A stretch of 64,000 nt of DNA, from the NCBI RefSeq assembly GCF_008123965.1, contig NZ_VSTH01000029.1, forward strand, positions 50,352 to 114,351. Direction: 5' to 3'. Every line of letters starts with the position of its first letter. The stretch's first letter is position 1. A model generated the notes under the pieces. It was not told where the DNA came from and searched no databases. It was given only the letters and a program-made list of their open reading frames with translations. Below are positions 35,040 through 47,129 of the stretch, piece after piece. This stretch comes from Bradyrhizobium hipponense (GTDB lineage: Bacteria > Pseudomonadota > Alphaproteobacteria > Rhizobiales > Xanthobacteraceae). A program made the position numbers and the translations under genes.

Positions 35040-35427
35040 GGCGGGTAAGCTAACGCGCCGTGGCAGCGCTACAATGGGGCGAGGAGCAGGGCTGGCGTGT
35101 GCTGGCCGTGAGTCGGGTGCGCTGGCACCGTCGCTGCCGTTGGGACAACAGCACTAATCCTCAGTTGATTTTCATACTGCCCAACAATCTATTTCAGCAG
35201 AGATTCTTTGGATGACACATCCAATTACCTGAAATATATATCGAATATCACAATTCGCGCATCCCACAATGATACTCAACTTCCGCCAAATTGACAGCAG
35301 TATTCGCAATAGTGGGCCACTTCCCATCCACGATGGGCTGTCGGGTCATTCGCCTTTGCCCTATCTTAGCTCTTCCAAGCTGGACCTGACCGACGGCCGC
35401 CAAGAAGACTCTGGAGTGAGTGGTGCC
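35040..35427. promoter_or_regulatory. AT-rich leader and promoter region of metF
   Basis: 388 bases without a convincing gene. The stretch 35155-35315 is strikingly AT-rich for this genome. It contains small hairpins: GGATG-ACA-CATCC near 35209, CGAAT-N6-ATTCG near 35241, and CCCATC-CAC-GATGGG at 35323-35337. No SAM or SAH riboswitch consensus was recognisable. An in-frame upstream extension of metF from 35269 exists but lacks family similarity. Confidence 0.5.
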
Positions 35428-36345
35428 ATGACCGATTTGACGACGCCTGCCCAAGCCGAGGGGCACCTCGCCGGAAAACGGCCGGCGATCTCCTTCGAGT
35501 TCTTTCCGCCCAAGACCGAAGACATGGAACGCAATCTCTGGGACACCATCAACCGGCTGGCTCCGCTCGAGCCGAATTTCGTCTCGGTGACCTATGGCGC
35601 CGGCGGCTCGACCCGCGAGCGCACCCATTCGACCATCTCTCGCATCCTGAAGGAAACCGCGCTCTTGCCAGCCGCGCATCTCACCTGCGTCGGGGCCTCG
35701 CGCGGCGAGATCGACGAGATCGTCGACCGCTATCACGAGGTCGGCGTCCGCCATATTGTCGGCCTACGCGGCGATCCGCCTGGCGGCATCGGCACGGCCT
35801 ACGCCGCCCATCCCGACGGCTATCAGAGCTCGGCCGATCTCGTCGCGGGGATCAAGAAGCGGCACGCTGATATCGAGGTTTCGGTCTCAGCCTACCCTGA
35901 GAAGCATCCCGAGGCCCGCGACTTCGACGCCGATATCGACACGCTGAAGGCCAAGGTCGACGCCGGCGCGACCCGCGCCATCACCCAGGTGTTCTTCGAT
36001 AACGACCTCTACTTCCGTTATCTCGACCGCGTTCGTAGCCGCGGCATCAACATTCCGATCGTGCCGGGCATCATGCCCATGCACAATTTCAAGCAGGCGA
36101 GAGCCTTCGTCACCCGCGCAGGCACCAGCGTGCCGGACTGGCTTGCGGAGAAGTTCGACGGCCTCGACGACGATCCCGACACACGCAAGCTGGTCGCTGC
36201 CACTGTTGCCGCCGGCCAGGTGCACAAGCTGGCGAAGCACGGCGTCGACACCTTCCATTTCTACACCATGAATCGCGCCGACCTCGTGTTCGCGATCAGC
36301 CATTTGCTCGGCATTCGCGCCAAGAGCGCCCAGAAGGCTGCGTAA
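35428..36345 (+). CDS. metF: 5,10-methylenetetrahydrofolate reductase
   Basis: FAD enzyme that reduces 5,10-methylene-THF to 5-methyl-THF, the methyl donor for MetH. It has 305 residues, normal for bacterial MetF. Motifs: ISFEFFPPKTEDMERNLW (residues 21-38), FVSVTYGAGGSTRERT, AHLTCVGASRGEID, HIVGLRGDPPGG and RAITQVFFDNDLYFRYLDR. ATG 35428 starts just before the family N terminus, with GGAG 11 bases upstream. metH begins 6 bases after its stop, so the two steps are co-expressed. Confidence 0.95.
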   Translation: MTDLTTPAQAEGHLAGKRPAISFEFFPPKTEDMERNLWDTINRLAPLEPNFVSVTYGAGGSTRERTHSTISRILKETALLPAAHLTCVGASRGEIDEIVDRYHEVGVRHIVGLRGDPPGGIGTAYAAHPDGYQSSADLVAGIKKRHADIEVSVSAYPEKHPEARDFDADIDTLKAKVDAGATRAITQVFFDNDLYFRYLDRVRSRGINIPIVPGIMPMHNFKQARAFVTRAGTSVPDWLAEKFDGLDDDPDTRKLVAATVAAGQVHKLAKHGVDTFHFYTMNRADLVFAISHLLGIRAKSAQKAA

Positions 36346-36351
36346 GACAAC

Positions 36352-40212
<3,861 letters not shown>

Positions 40213-40617
40213 GCTCGCGCCTTCGCCCCTAACTTAAAAGGTGAAAACAACCCCATGCACAGTAGGGATGGGGTTGAAAGGCCTAAGGAATTTTCGGTCC
40301 TGCCGAAAGCAGCTTGATGCGTCGGGCAAAACACCTGTATTAATTCATCGTTGCAGACCTCGCCTGTTGAACGGCAGAGGCTCTCCACCCCGATCTCGTC
40401 ATTGCGAGCGCAGCGAAGCAATCCAGTGTGTCTCCGCGGAGAGATTCTGGATTGCTTCGCTGCGCTCGCAATGACGGGGTGTGGGCAACCACATCGCTCT
40501 CCAACTCACATTCCAAACAGCTTGCATCCTCGCGCGTATTTCGCCGCCACAACCGTGAACGCAACGCGCGCTCGCCGCGACCAATAGCGGTCGCCATCGG
40601 AGAGCCAAGGAAATCAG
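40213..40617. other. Intergenic region after metH with hairpin and palindromic repeat
   Basis: 405 bases with no credible gene. An 8-bp stem AACCCCAT / ATGGGGTT lies at 40249-40275 but is followed by purines rather than T, so its role as a metH terminator is doubtful. The perfect 30-bp palindrome (separate entry) follows. The remainder up to 40617 is the presumed promoter of the DUF3592 gene. Confidence 0.5.
40397..40476. repeat. Palindromic repeat, family A (perfect 30-bp arms)
   Basis: Arms 40397-40426 and 40447-40476 are perfect inverted copies beginning CGTCATTGCGAGCGCAGCGA and ending in AATCCAG, around a 20-base centre that itself contains CCGCGG. Degenerate relatives occur at 43505-43576 and 45674-45785. 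This has the look of a REP/MITE-like intergenic element. Confidence 0.85.
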
Positions 40618-41625
40618 ATGCTGGATGCCCATCAATTGATGTGGACGCAGATTGCCGCCGGAATCTCGATATTGCTGTTTGGATTGATGCTGTTCAGCCT
40701 GATCCGCATGCGGGGCCGGATGCAGGCCGCGCGGAGCTGGGACAAGGTCGAGGGCATCATCACGGTCTCCCGGGTCGATCAGCCTGCGACCCACGCCTCG
40801 GACGATCGGAACGATGCCAAGCCCATCATCCGCTATCGCTATCAGGCCGGCGGCCAGGAGCTGGAAGGCGACAAGATCTTTGTCGGCGGCCCCGCCATTA
40901 CGACGAGGGTGCTCGCCGCAAAACTGGCCGGACGATATCCGGTCGGCGCGCATGTCGAAATCCATGTCGATCCGAAGCAACCGACCGAGGCACTGCTGGA
41001 GCCTGCCGCGGCGCAGAACGTCGCGGCGCTGGTGGCGTTCACCATCGCATTCGGTTTTATTGCCGCCACCCTGACCGCGCATTCGCTCGCCGGTCACGTG
41101 CTCTACGCCGACAATGGCGTTCCGCTGTTCGCGTTCGCGGTGCCGATCATCGCGCTCATCGGCGTCGTGTTCTGCGTCGCAGAATATGTCCGGACGCGCC
41201 GGCTGGCGAGCGCCAGCCTGCGCTGGCCGACCGCGTCGGGCAGGATTACGCATTCCGACGTGATCGAGGAGATCATCGAGGAGAAGACCGAGCACGACAA
41301 CAGACCGACGACTTCAAAGCTCGTACACCGCTATCAGGTCGACCTCCGCTACACCTACAAGGTCGGCAAGCGCGATTTCACCGGTACCGAACTCAATTGG
41401 GGCGGCACCATGATCTCCGGGCTGCGCGAGGTCGCGCAAAAGGAAGCAGCGAAATATCGTCCCGGTCAGAGCGTCAAAGTTTATTACGATCCGGAGCAGC
41501 CGGGACAAGCCGTGTTGGAGCCTGCAAACCGGGAAGGCGCGCTGGGGCCGCTGGTCGGTGCCGCGGTCTGCGCGATCGTTGGCGGCCTTTTCCTGACAAT
41601 CCTGATCAAGGTCGGGTTCGCATAG
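40618..41625 (+). CDS. Membrane protein with duplicated DUF3592 domain
   Basis: A 335-residue protein of unknown function built as two tandem copies of one unit. TM1 is near residues 8-27 (AAGISILLFGLMLFSLIRM). Unit 1 (about 38-140) contains WDKVEGIITVSRVD, PIIRYRYQAGGQELEG and GAHVEIHVDPKQPTEALLEPA. TM2 and TM3 follow (FTIAFGFIAATLTA and VPIIALIGVVFCVAEYV). Unit 2 (about 200-305) contains WPTASGRITHSDV, DLRYTYKVGKRDFTG and GQSVKVYYDPEQPGQAVLEPA. TM4 is at the C terminus. Both soluble units should face the same side of the membrane. It appears monocistronic, flanked by repeats. Confidence 0.85.
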   Translation: MLDAHQLMWTQIAAGISILLFGLMLFSLIRMRGRMQAARSWDKVEGIITVSRVDQPATHASDDRNDAKPIIRYRYQAGGQELEGDKIFVGGPAITTRVLAAKLAGRYPVGAHVEIHVDPKQPTEALLEPAAAQNVAALVAFTIAFGFIAATLTAHSLAGHVLYADNGVPLFAFAVPIIALIGVVFCVAEYVRTRRLASASLRWPTASGRITHSDVIEEIIEEKTEHDNRPTTSKLVHRYQVDLRYTYKVGKRDFTGTELNWGGTMISGLREVAQKEAAKYRPGQSVKVYYDPEQPGQAVLEPANREGALGPLVGAAVCAIVGGLFLTILIKVGFA

Positions 41626-41635
41626 GGCGCTTGGT

Positions 41636-41762
41636 GTCGTTCCGGGGCGCGCCGCTTGGCGCGAGCCTGGAATCCATTTATCCGCGACCCCAGCTGCACG
41701 ATGGATTCTCAGATGCGCAATTGCGCATCATAGCTCGCTCTCCGCGCGCCCCGGAATGACGG
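41636..41762. repeat. Palindromic repeat, family B
   Basis: Imperfect inverted repeat whose ends read GTCGTTCCGGGGCGCGCCG on the left and CGCGCCCCGGAATGACGGA on the right, with internal GGAATCCAT / ATGGATTC. It is the same family as the elements at 46974-47080 and 50156-50261. It fills the gap between the DUF3592 gene and the convergent GST gene and may act as a bidirectional transcription barrier. Confidence 0.8.
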
Positions 41763-41775
41763 ACGGAGGGGCCCC

Positions 41776-42405
41776 TCACCCCTTTGGCGGCGCCAGCGGC
41801 TGCACGATCTCCTGGAACGGCGCCAGCGCCCCGCAGCGCTCGGCATGTGCGCTCAACGCCGGATAGCGCGCCGTGTCGAACAGCTGCGGATGCGCTTCGC
41901 GGGTGAAGCGGACGACGCAGGCCACCGCGACGTCGGCGTGGCCGATGCGCGTCCCCAGCCAGTACGGCATCGTCACCTTGGCGCGCTCGGCCTCCAGCAC
42001 GCCGAGGACATCCGCAATCTGCGCCTCGCAGCGCTGGACCCAGAGCGCAAGCTGCTCCTTCCGCAGCACGCGCTCATAGAGCAGGCTCACCGCCTTGTCG
42101 CCGAGGCCGGTGGCGAGCGCGCAGATGCGCAAATGCTTGCGCCGCTCGATGCCGCTTCGCGGCAGCATCGCCTTCTCTGCACCAACGAGCTCGTCGAGAT
42201 AATCCAGGATGATCGTGCTCTCGATCAGCGCCTCGCCGTCGTCGAGCACCAGCGTCGGCACGCGGCGTAGCGGATTATACGGCGCGATCTTGTCGGCATC
42301 GCCGAAGGTCGACCACGGCCGGTGCTCGAAGGCGAGCCCATAAAGCTTCAGCGCGATGGCGACGCGGCGGACGAAGGGGGAATCGTATTGGCCGATCAGG
42401 AACAT
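41776..42405 (-). CDS. Glutathione S-transferase family protein
   Basis: Cytosolic GST-like protein of 209 residues. The N-terminal thioredoxin-fold domain (MFLIGQYDSPFVRRVAIALKLYGLAFEHR) has Ser9 near the catalytic position, then NPLRRVPTLVLDDGEALIESTIILDYLDEL, with the cis-Pro in VPTLVL and the Glu-Ser glutathione-binding pair. The C-terminal helical domain starts near residue 88. The substrate is unknown; it may act in detoxification or aromatic-ether cleavage. It is a single gene. Confidence 0.9.
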   Translation of the reverse strand: MFLIGQYDSPFVRRVAIALKLYGLAFEHRPWSTFGDADKIAPYNPLRRVPTLVLDDGEALIESTIILDYLDELVGAEKAMLPRSGIERRKHLRICALATGLGDKAVSLLYERVLRKEQLALWVQRCEAQIADVLGVLEAERAKVTMPYWLGTRIGHADVAVACVVRFTREAHPQLFDTARYPALSAHAERCGALAPFQEIVQPLAPPKG

Positions 42406-42559
42406 GGTTCTCGCTCTTCTCAGTCGCTAGATGAGGCAGGGCCGATCAGTTTCCACGACAACATTGCAACGACGCAAGCAAAATCCTGGACATAGAGCAT
42501 TGCGCCGAATGCACGGCGCCGGGACAGCGTCTCCCGGATGCGCTATCAAGGACGACATC

Positions 42560-43507
42560 ATGACAGCGACAATGGACATCACCAGGGAGCGGATCGCGGC
42601 GACTGAGGCCATCATCCGCCCGCATATCCGCCGCACCCCACTGCTCGCAGCCGACCTCGCCGATTTCGGCCTGCCGGCCGCGCCCGTCATTTTCAAGCTC
42701 GAGCTGCTGCAGCATTCCGGGTCGTTCAAGGCGCGGGGTGCGTTCGCCAATCTGCTGCTGCGGCAGGTGCCGCAAGCCGGTGTCGTCGCCGCATCCGGCG
42801 GCAATCATGGCGCGGCCGTCGCCTATGCGGCGCAGCGGCTCAAAATTCCCGCCACGATTTTCGTTCCTGACATTACCTCGCCCGCCAAGGCCGAGCGGAT
42901 CAGGGGTTATGGCGCCGAGCTCGTGATTGCCGGCAGCCGCTATGCCGATGCGCTCGCCGCGAGCGAAGCTCATGTGGCGCAGACCGGCGCCATGGCCGTC
43001 CACGCCTATGATCAGGCCGAGACCCTGCTCGGCCAGGGCAGCGTTGGCCTGGAGCTGGAGCAGGATGCGCCGGATATCGACACGCTGCTGGTCGCGGTCG
43101 GCGGCGGCGGGCTGATCGGCGGCATTGCGGCGTGGACCGCCGGCCGGACCCGCATCGTGGCCGTCGAGCCGGAGCAATCGCCGACCTTGCACGCCGCCTT
43201 CGAGGCGGGCGCCCCGGTCGATGCGCCGGCCGGTGGCCTCGCTGCCGACAGCCTCGCGCCAAAGCGCGTCGGACAATTGATGTTTCCGATCGCGCGCGCT
43301 CATGTCGAGCGCGTCGTCTTGATCAGCGACGAGGCGATCCGGCAGGCGCAAGCGGCGTTGTGGTCGAGCTTGCGCTTGGTGGCCGAGCCCGGCGGCGCAG
43401 CCGCCTTTGCCGCACTGCTCTCCGGCCGCTATCGTCCCTCACCCGGCGAGCGGGTCGCAGTGCTGGTCTGCGGCGCGAACACCACGGCGGTGAATTTCGA
43501 TGGCTAG
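42560..43507 (+). CDS. Threonine/serine dehydratase-like PLP enzyme
   Basis: Fold-type II PLP enzyme of 315 residues related to threonine dehydratase and serine racemase. The PLP lysine is in HSGSFKARGAFANLL near residue 53, ASGGNHGAAVAYAAQRL carries the substrate loop, and the glycine cluster is VAVGGGGLIGGI. It lacks the C-terminal ACT domain of IlvA, so it is a catabolic or racemase-like form. ATG 42560 immediately precedes the family N terminus; the long upstream extension from 42431 is not conserved. Its stop codon (TAG, 43505-43507) lies at the first bases of a palindromic repeat. Confidence 0.88.
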   Translation: MTATMDITRERIAATEAIIRPHIRRTPLLAADLADFGLPAAPVIFKLELLQHSGSFKARGAFANLLLRQVPQAGVVAASGGNHGAAVAYAAQRLKIPATIFVPDITSPAKAERIRGYGAELVIAGSRYADALAASEAHVAQTGAMAVHAYDQAETLLGQGSVGLELEQDAPDIDTLLVAVGGGGLIGGIAAWTAGRTRIVAVEPEQSPTLHAAFEAGAPVDAPAGGLAADSLAPKRVGQLMFPIARAHVERVVLISDEAIRQAQAALWSSLRLVAEPGGAAAFAALLSGRYRPSPGERVAVLVCGANTTAVNFDG

Positions 43508-43576
43508 CGAAGCAATCCAGGATCTTTCCGAGGGGACAGTCTGGATTGCTTCGTCGCAAGGGCTCCTCGCAATGAC
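43505..43576. repeat. Degenerate palindromic repeat, family A
   Basis: AGCGAAGCAATCCAG on the left and CTGGATTGCTTCGTCGC...CGCAATGACG on the right correspond to the family A element, with its first 13 bases replaced by the 3' end of the dehydratase gene. Confidence 0.75.
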
Positions 43577-43674
43577 GGTGTGGAAGCGGCAGTGCAGCCA
43601 GACAAAATCGCGGTCGAGAGCATGCGAGACAATTCCGGATTGCGCCGCGCTCCATCTGGGCTACGAAACGTCCA

Positions 43675-45180
43675 CTACCTCTCCCCCTCGTCGCTCGCCA
43701 GCACGCCCTTCACCGCCCTCGCCCAGCCCGCGAGCTTCCGCTCGCGCGTTGCCTGGCTCATGTTCGGCTTGAAGCGGTCCTCGAGGCGCCAGTTGTCGGC
43801 GAATTTCGTCGGCTCGGGATAGACGCCGGCCTCAAGGCCGGCGAGATAGGCGGCCCCTAACGCTGTGGTCTCCTGGATCACGGGACGGTCGACGGGGGCG
43901 TCGAGGAGGTCGGCGAGGCGCTGCATGGTCCAGTCGGACGCAGTCATGCCGCCGTCGACGCGCAGCACGACGCTGGCGATTTCCGAGCTCGGCCAGTCGG
44001 CGCGCATCGCGGCCCACAAGTCAAAAGTCTGGTAGCAGACGCTTTCGAGCGCGGCATGCGCGAGCTCGGCAGGTCCGGTGTTGCGGGTGAGGCCGAACAG
44101 CGCGCCGCGCACGCGCGGATTCCAGTAGGGCGCGCCCATGCCGACGAAGGCCGGGACGAGATAGACGCTCTGCATGGAGTCTGACTGGTCGGCAAGCGGG
44201 CCGGTTTCGGCGGCGTGGTTGATGATGCCGAGGCCATCGCGCAGCCACTGAACAGCGCTGCCCGCAACGAAGATCGAGCCTTCGAGCGCGTAGGTGCGTT
44301 TTCCCGCGAGCTGATAGGCGATGGTGGTGAGCAGCTTGTTCCTGGAGACCACCGGCGTGGTGCCGGTGTTGAGCAGCGCGAAGCAGCCGGTGCCGTAGGT
44401 CGACTTCATCATGCCCGGGCGGAAGCAGGCCTGGCCGATGGTCGCGGCCTGCTGGTCGCCGGCGATGCCGGAGATGAGAATCGCGCCGCCGAACAGATCC
44501 GGCGTGCTCTCGCCGAAGCGGGCGGAGGAGTCCTTCACCTCGGGCAGCATCGAGCGCGGCACGCCGATGATCTCCAGCAGCTCGTCATCCCATTGCCCGG
44601 TGTGGATGTTGAACAGCAGCGTGCGTGAGGCGTTGGTGGCGTCGGTGGCGTGCACCTTGCCGCCGGTGAGGCGCCACAGCAGATAGCAATCGACGGTGCC
44701 GAACATCAGCTCGCCGCGCGCGGCGCGCGCCCGAGCGCCGGGGACGTGATCGAGGATCCAGGCGACCTTGGTGCCGGAGAAATAGGGATCGATGATCAGG
44801 CCGGTCTTCTCCGAGATGATTGGCTCGCGGCCGTCGGCCTTCAGCTTGGCGCAGATGTCAGCAGTGCGGCGGTCCTGCCAGACGATGGCGCGGTGCACGG
44901 CTTGGCCGGTGGCACGGTCCCACACCACGGTGGTCTCGCGCTGGTTGGTGATGCCGATCGCGGCGATGTCCTTTGCGGTGATGCCGGCCTGCTTGATCGC
45001 ATCGCGGCAGACCGTGATGGTCGAGGTCCAGATATCTTCCGGCTCGTGCTCGACCCAGCCCGAGGCCGGAAAATGCTGCGGGAATTCAGCTTGCGCCCGC
45101 GCGGCGATCGAGATGTCGCTGCGAAACACGATGGCGCGCGAGGAGGTGGTGCCCTGATCGATGGCGAGGACGAAAGACAT
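43675..45180 (-). CDS. glpK: Glycerol kinase
   Basis: FGGY-family kinase producing sn-glycerol 3-phosphate from glycerol and ATP in the cytoplasm. It has 501 residues, the normal length. Motifs: [17 protein letters not shown] (ATP-binding phosphate loop), [31 protein letters not shown] (substrate Arg and Glu), [28 protein letters not shown] and [18 protein letters not shown] 45180 is the family start; longer frames run into a repeat. No glpF, glpD or regulator is adjacent, so this copy is isolated. Confidence 0.95.
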   Translation of the reverse strand: MSFVLAIDQGTTSSRAIVFRSDISIAARAQAEFPQHFPASGWVEHEPEDIWTSTITVCRDAIKQAGITAKDIAAIGITNQRETTVVWDRATGQAVHRAIVWQDRRTADICAKLKADGREPIISEKTGLIIDPYFSGTKVAWILDHVPGARARAARGELMFGTVDCYLLWRLTGGKVHATDATNASRTLLFNIHTGQWDDELLEIIGVPRSMLPEVKDSSARFGESTPDLFGGAILISGIAGDQQAATIGQACFRPGMMKSTYGTGCFALLNTGTTPVVSRNKLLTTIAYQLAGKRTYALEGSIFVAGSAVQWLRDGLGIINHAAETGPLADQSDSMQSVYLVPAFVGMGAPYWNPRVRGALFGLTRNTGPAELAHAALESVCYQTFDLWAAMRADWPSSEIASVVLRVDGGMTASDWTMQRLADLLDAPVDRPVIQETTALGAAYLAGLEAGVYPEPTKFADNWRLEDRFKPNMSQATRERKLAGWARAVKGVLASDEGER

Positions 45181-45288
45181 GGCGGCGGACCTTGGCGTTA
45201 TTCCCTGAACGGGGATCATTGTGTCGCGCCAAAGGGAGCGGATTAGGGCGGGAAGGTCAAGTTGGGATGAGCGGGCGCCGCTCCCCTT

Positions 45289-45437
45289 CCTTCTCCCCTT
45301 GTGGGAGAAGGTGGCGCGAAGCGCCGGATGAGGGGTTGTCTCCACAAATTCGAATGAGGGCTGGACTCGCGGAAACAAAACCCCTCACCCGACTCGCCGC
45401 TGCGCGGCGAGCTACCCTCTCCCACAAGGGGAGAGGG
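45289..45437. repeat. Palindromic repeat, family D (CTCTCCC-type)
   Basis: A 149-base imperfect inverted repeat. The left arm CCTTCTCCCCTTGTGGGAGAA continues through GGCGCGAAGCGCC and GGATGAGGGGTT. The right arm mirrors it as AACCCCTCACCCGAC, CGCTGCGCGG and CTCTCCCACAAGGGGAGAG. The hairpin tips are themselves stem-loops, so the element can fold as a cruciform or clover. A related element lies at the window end. Confidence 0.8.
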
Positions 45438-45445
45438 TAAGAAAG

Positions 45446-45642
45446 CTACACCGCCGCCGTCGTCACGCCGCCGTCGATGACGATGGTTTGTCCCGTCATG
45501 AAGCTCGGTGCGTCGGAGGCGAGATAGGCCACGGCGCCGGCGATTTCGTCGGGTTCGCCGATGCGGAGGAGCGGCCGATGCCGCGGCTGGAGCCGGTGAC
45601 CACGGCGACTTTTCCGGTGAGATCGAACGGGGTGTTTTTCAT
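45446..45642 (-). pseudogene. Collapsed SDR-family oxidoreductase pseudogene
   Basis: The start of a short-chain dehydrogenase (ATG 45642, [24 protein letters not shown], containing the TGxxxGIG cofactor motif) is joined directly to the last 50 or so codons of such a gene ([20 protein letters not shown], then [14 protein letters not shown]). The join is out of frame, so the ATG frame stops after about 48 codons and the C-terminal part is read only in another frame. About 170 central residues, including the Ser-Tyr-Lys catalytic centre, are missing. The remnant sits between two palindromic repeats, suggesting deletion in a repeat-rich area. In related strains an intact SDR gene might lie here in line with the pim genes. 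Confidence 0.85.
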
Positions 45643-45673
45643 TAGTGTTGTGCTCCGCTGCTTCCATTTGCTC

Positions 45674-45785
45674 CGTCATTGCGAGCGCAGCGAAGCAATC
45701 CAGAATCTTTCCGCGGAGAAAGTCTGCTTCGTCGCATCAGCGCAAAATTGCTACGCAATTTTGTCGCGAGCTCCTCGCAATGACG
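45674..45785. repeat. Palindromic repeat, family A (extended copy)
   Basis: The left arm begins CGTCATTGCGAGCGCAGCGA and ends CAATCCAG. The right arm is interrupted by an extra hairpin (GCAAAATTGC-TAC-GCAATTTTG-like) before CTCCTCGCAATGACG. The copy is longer than the perfect one at 40397. Confidence 0.8.
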
Positions 45786-45795
45786 GTAGTGGCGC

Positions 45796-46938
45796 TTAGA
45801 TCAACCCGCCCGAATCCGCCACGCGGCGCTGGTGGTAGTCGGTGTCGCCGAAGGTGTTTTCGATCATGGTGAGGCGCTTGAAGTAGTGGCCGATCTTCGC
45901 CTCCATGGTCATGCCGATGCCGCCGTGCAGCTGGATCGCCTGCTGGCCGACGAATTTCAGCGACTTGCCGATCTGTACCTTGGCCGCGGCGATCGCGATG
46001 GTGCGCTCCTTCGCGTCCTCGAAATCACCCGCCATGGTCGCGAACATCGACATCGATCTCGCCTGCTCGGCGGCGACGAACATGTCAGAGGCGCGGTGCT
46101 GCAGCGACTGGAACGAGCCGATCGGCACGCCAAACTGCTTGCGCGTCTTGATGTACTCGACCGTGGTCTTGAGCGACTCGTCCATCAGGCCGACCGCCTC
46201 GGCACAGAGCGCGATGCGGGCCTCGTCCACGACGCGCTCGATCAGCGCCAGCGAGTCCTCGGGATTGCCGAGCGCAGCATCGGCGCCGACCTCGACACCG
46301 GTGAAGCTGATGTCGGCGGCATGCAGGCCGTCCTGCGTCGGATACGACTTCTTCGTCACGCCCTTGGCATCGGCCGGCACCAGGAACACGCCGATGCCGG
46401 TCTTGTCGCGGCGGTCGCCCTTGGTGCGCGCGGTCACGATCAATGTGTCGGCGTTCTCGCCGTTGAGCACGACGAACTTTTCGCCGTCGATGATCCAACC
46501 ATCGCCCTTCTTCTTCGCCGTCGTGGTGACGTCGAACAGATCGTAGCGCGAGTTCTTCTCGAGCTGGGCAAACGCCAACGTCTTGCTGCCGTCGACGATG
46601 CCGGGCACGTGGGCGGCCTTCTGCGCGTCGGTGCCGGCGTGGCGCAGGAAGCCGCCGCCGATCACCACGGTTGGGAGATAAGGTTCGAGCACCAGCGCCT
46701 TGCCGAGCGCTTCCATCACGATCATGGTCTCGACACCGCCACCGCCGAAGCCGCCATCGGCCTCGCTGAACGGCAGACCGAGCAGGCCCTGATCGGCGAG
46801 CTTGAGCCAGACGGCTTTGCTCCAGCCGCCCTTCTCCTTCATGTACTTCTTGCGGCTCTCGAAATCGTAGGAATCGGTCAGCAGGCCGTCGATGCTTTCC
46901 TTGAGAAGCCGCTGCTCCTCGGACAAATCAAAATCCAT
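45796..46938 (-). CDS. pimD: Acyl-CoA dehydrogenase, PimD-like
   Basis: FAD-dependent acyl-CoA dehydrogenase of 380 residues, proposed small subunit of a pimeloyl-CoA dehydrogenase pair with the gene at 47130. It begins MDFDLSEEQRLLKESIDGLLTDSYDFESRKKY. The mid-domain contains LAFAQLEKNSRYDLFDVTTTAKKKGDGWIIDGEKFVVLNGENADTL, and the C-terminal helical domain contains QAIQLHGGIGMTMEAKIGHYFKRL. Relatives in Rhodopseudomonas act in dicarboxylic acid beta-oxidation. The pim name rests on gene order (F-A-C-D) and length and is not proven. Confidence 0.82.
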   Translation of the reverse strand: MDFDLSEEQRLLKESIDGLLTDSYDFESRKKYMKEKGGWSKAVWLKLADQGLLGLPFSEADGGFGGGGVETMIVMEALGKALVLEPYLPTVVIGGGFLRHAGTDAQKAAHVPGIVDGSKTLAFAQLEKNSRYDLFDVTTTAKKKGDGWIIDGEKFVVLNGENADTLIVTARTKGDRRDKTGIGVFLVPADAKGVTKKSYPTQDGLHAADISFTGVEVGADAALGNPEDSLALIERVVDEARIALCAEAVGLMDESLKTTVEYIKTRKQFGVPIGSFQSLQHRASDMFVAAEQARSMSMFATMAGDFEDAKERTIAIAAAKVQIGKSLKFVGQQAIQLHGGIGMTMEAKIGHYFKRLTMIENTFGDTDYHQRRVADSGGLI

Positions 46939-46973
46939 GTTCTTTCGTTCCTCGTACCCGGATCATCTGACTT

Positions 46974-47080
46974 CGTCATTCCGGGATAGCCCGAAGGGCC
47001 AGACCCGGAATCCATTTCGCCTTTGAATGTGCGGCCCGATGGATTCCGGGCTCGCGACTTCGTCGCGCCCCGGAATGACG
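46974..47080. repeat. Palindromic repeat, family B
   Basis: Ends CGTCATTCCGGGATAGCCCG and CGCCCCGGAATGACG, with internal CCCGGAATCCAT / ATGGATTCCGGG. It occupies most of the gap between the two acyl-CoA dehydrogenase genes, followed by a short CTCCCCGT / ACGGGGAG stem. Confidence 0.85.
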
Positions 47081-47129
47081 GCGGAAAAATTGCTCTCCCC
47101 GTAAGAACGGGGAGAGGGGGAAGAAAGCA

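Noticed and set aside
35160..35427. SAM, SAH or cobalamin riboswitch before metF-metH
   Set aside because: None of the conserved core sequences could be found by eye; only short generic hairpins were visible.
35269..35427. N-terminal extension of MetF by 53 codons
   Set aside because: The extension has no MetF similarity and the ATG at 35428 gives the normal family length.
40397..47080. CRISPR array or transposon ends
   Set aside because: The repeats are dispersed palindromes between genes, without regular spacers, cas genes or a transposase.
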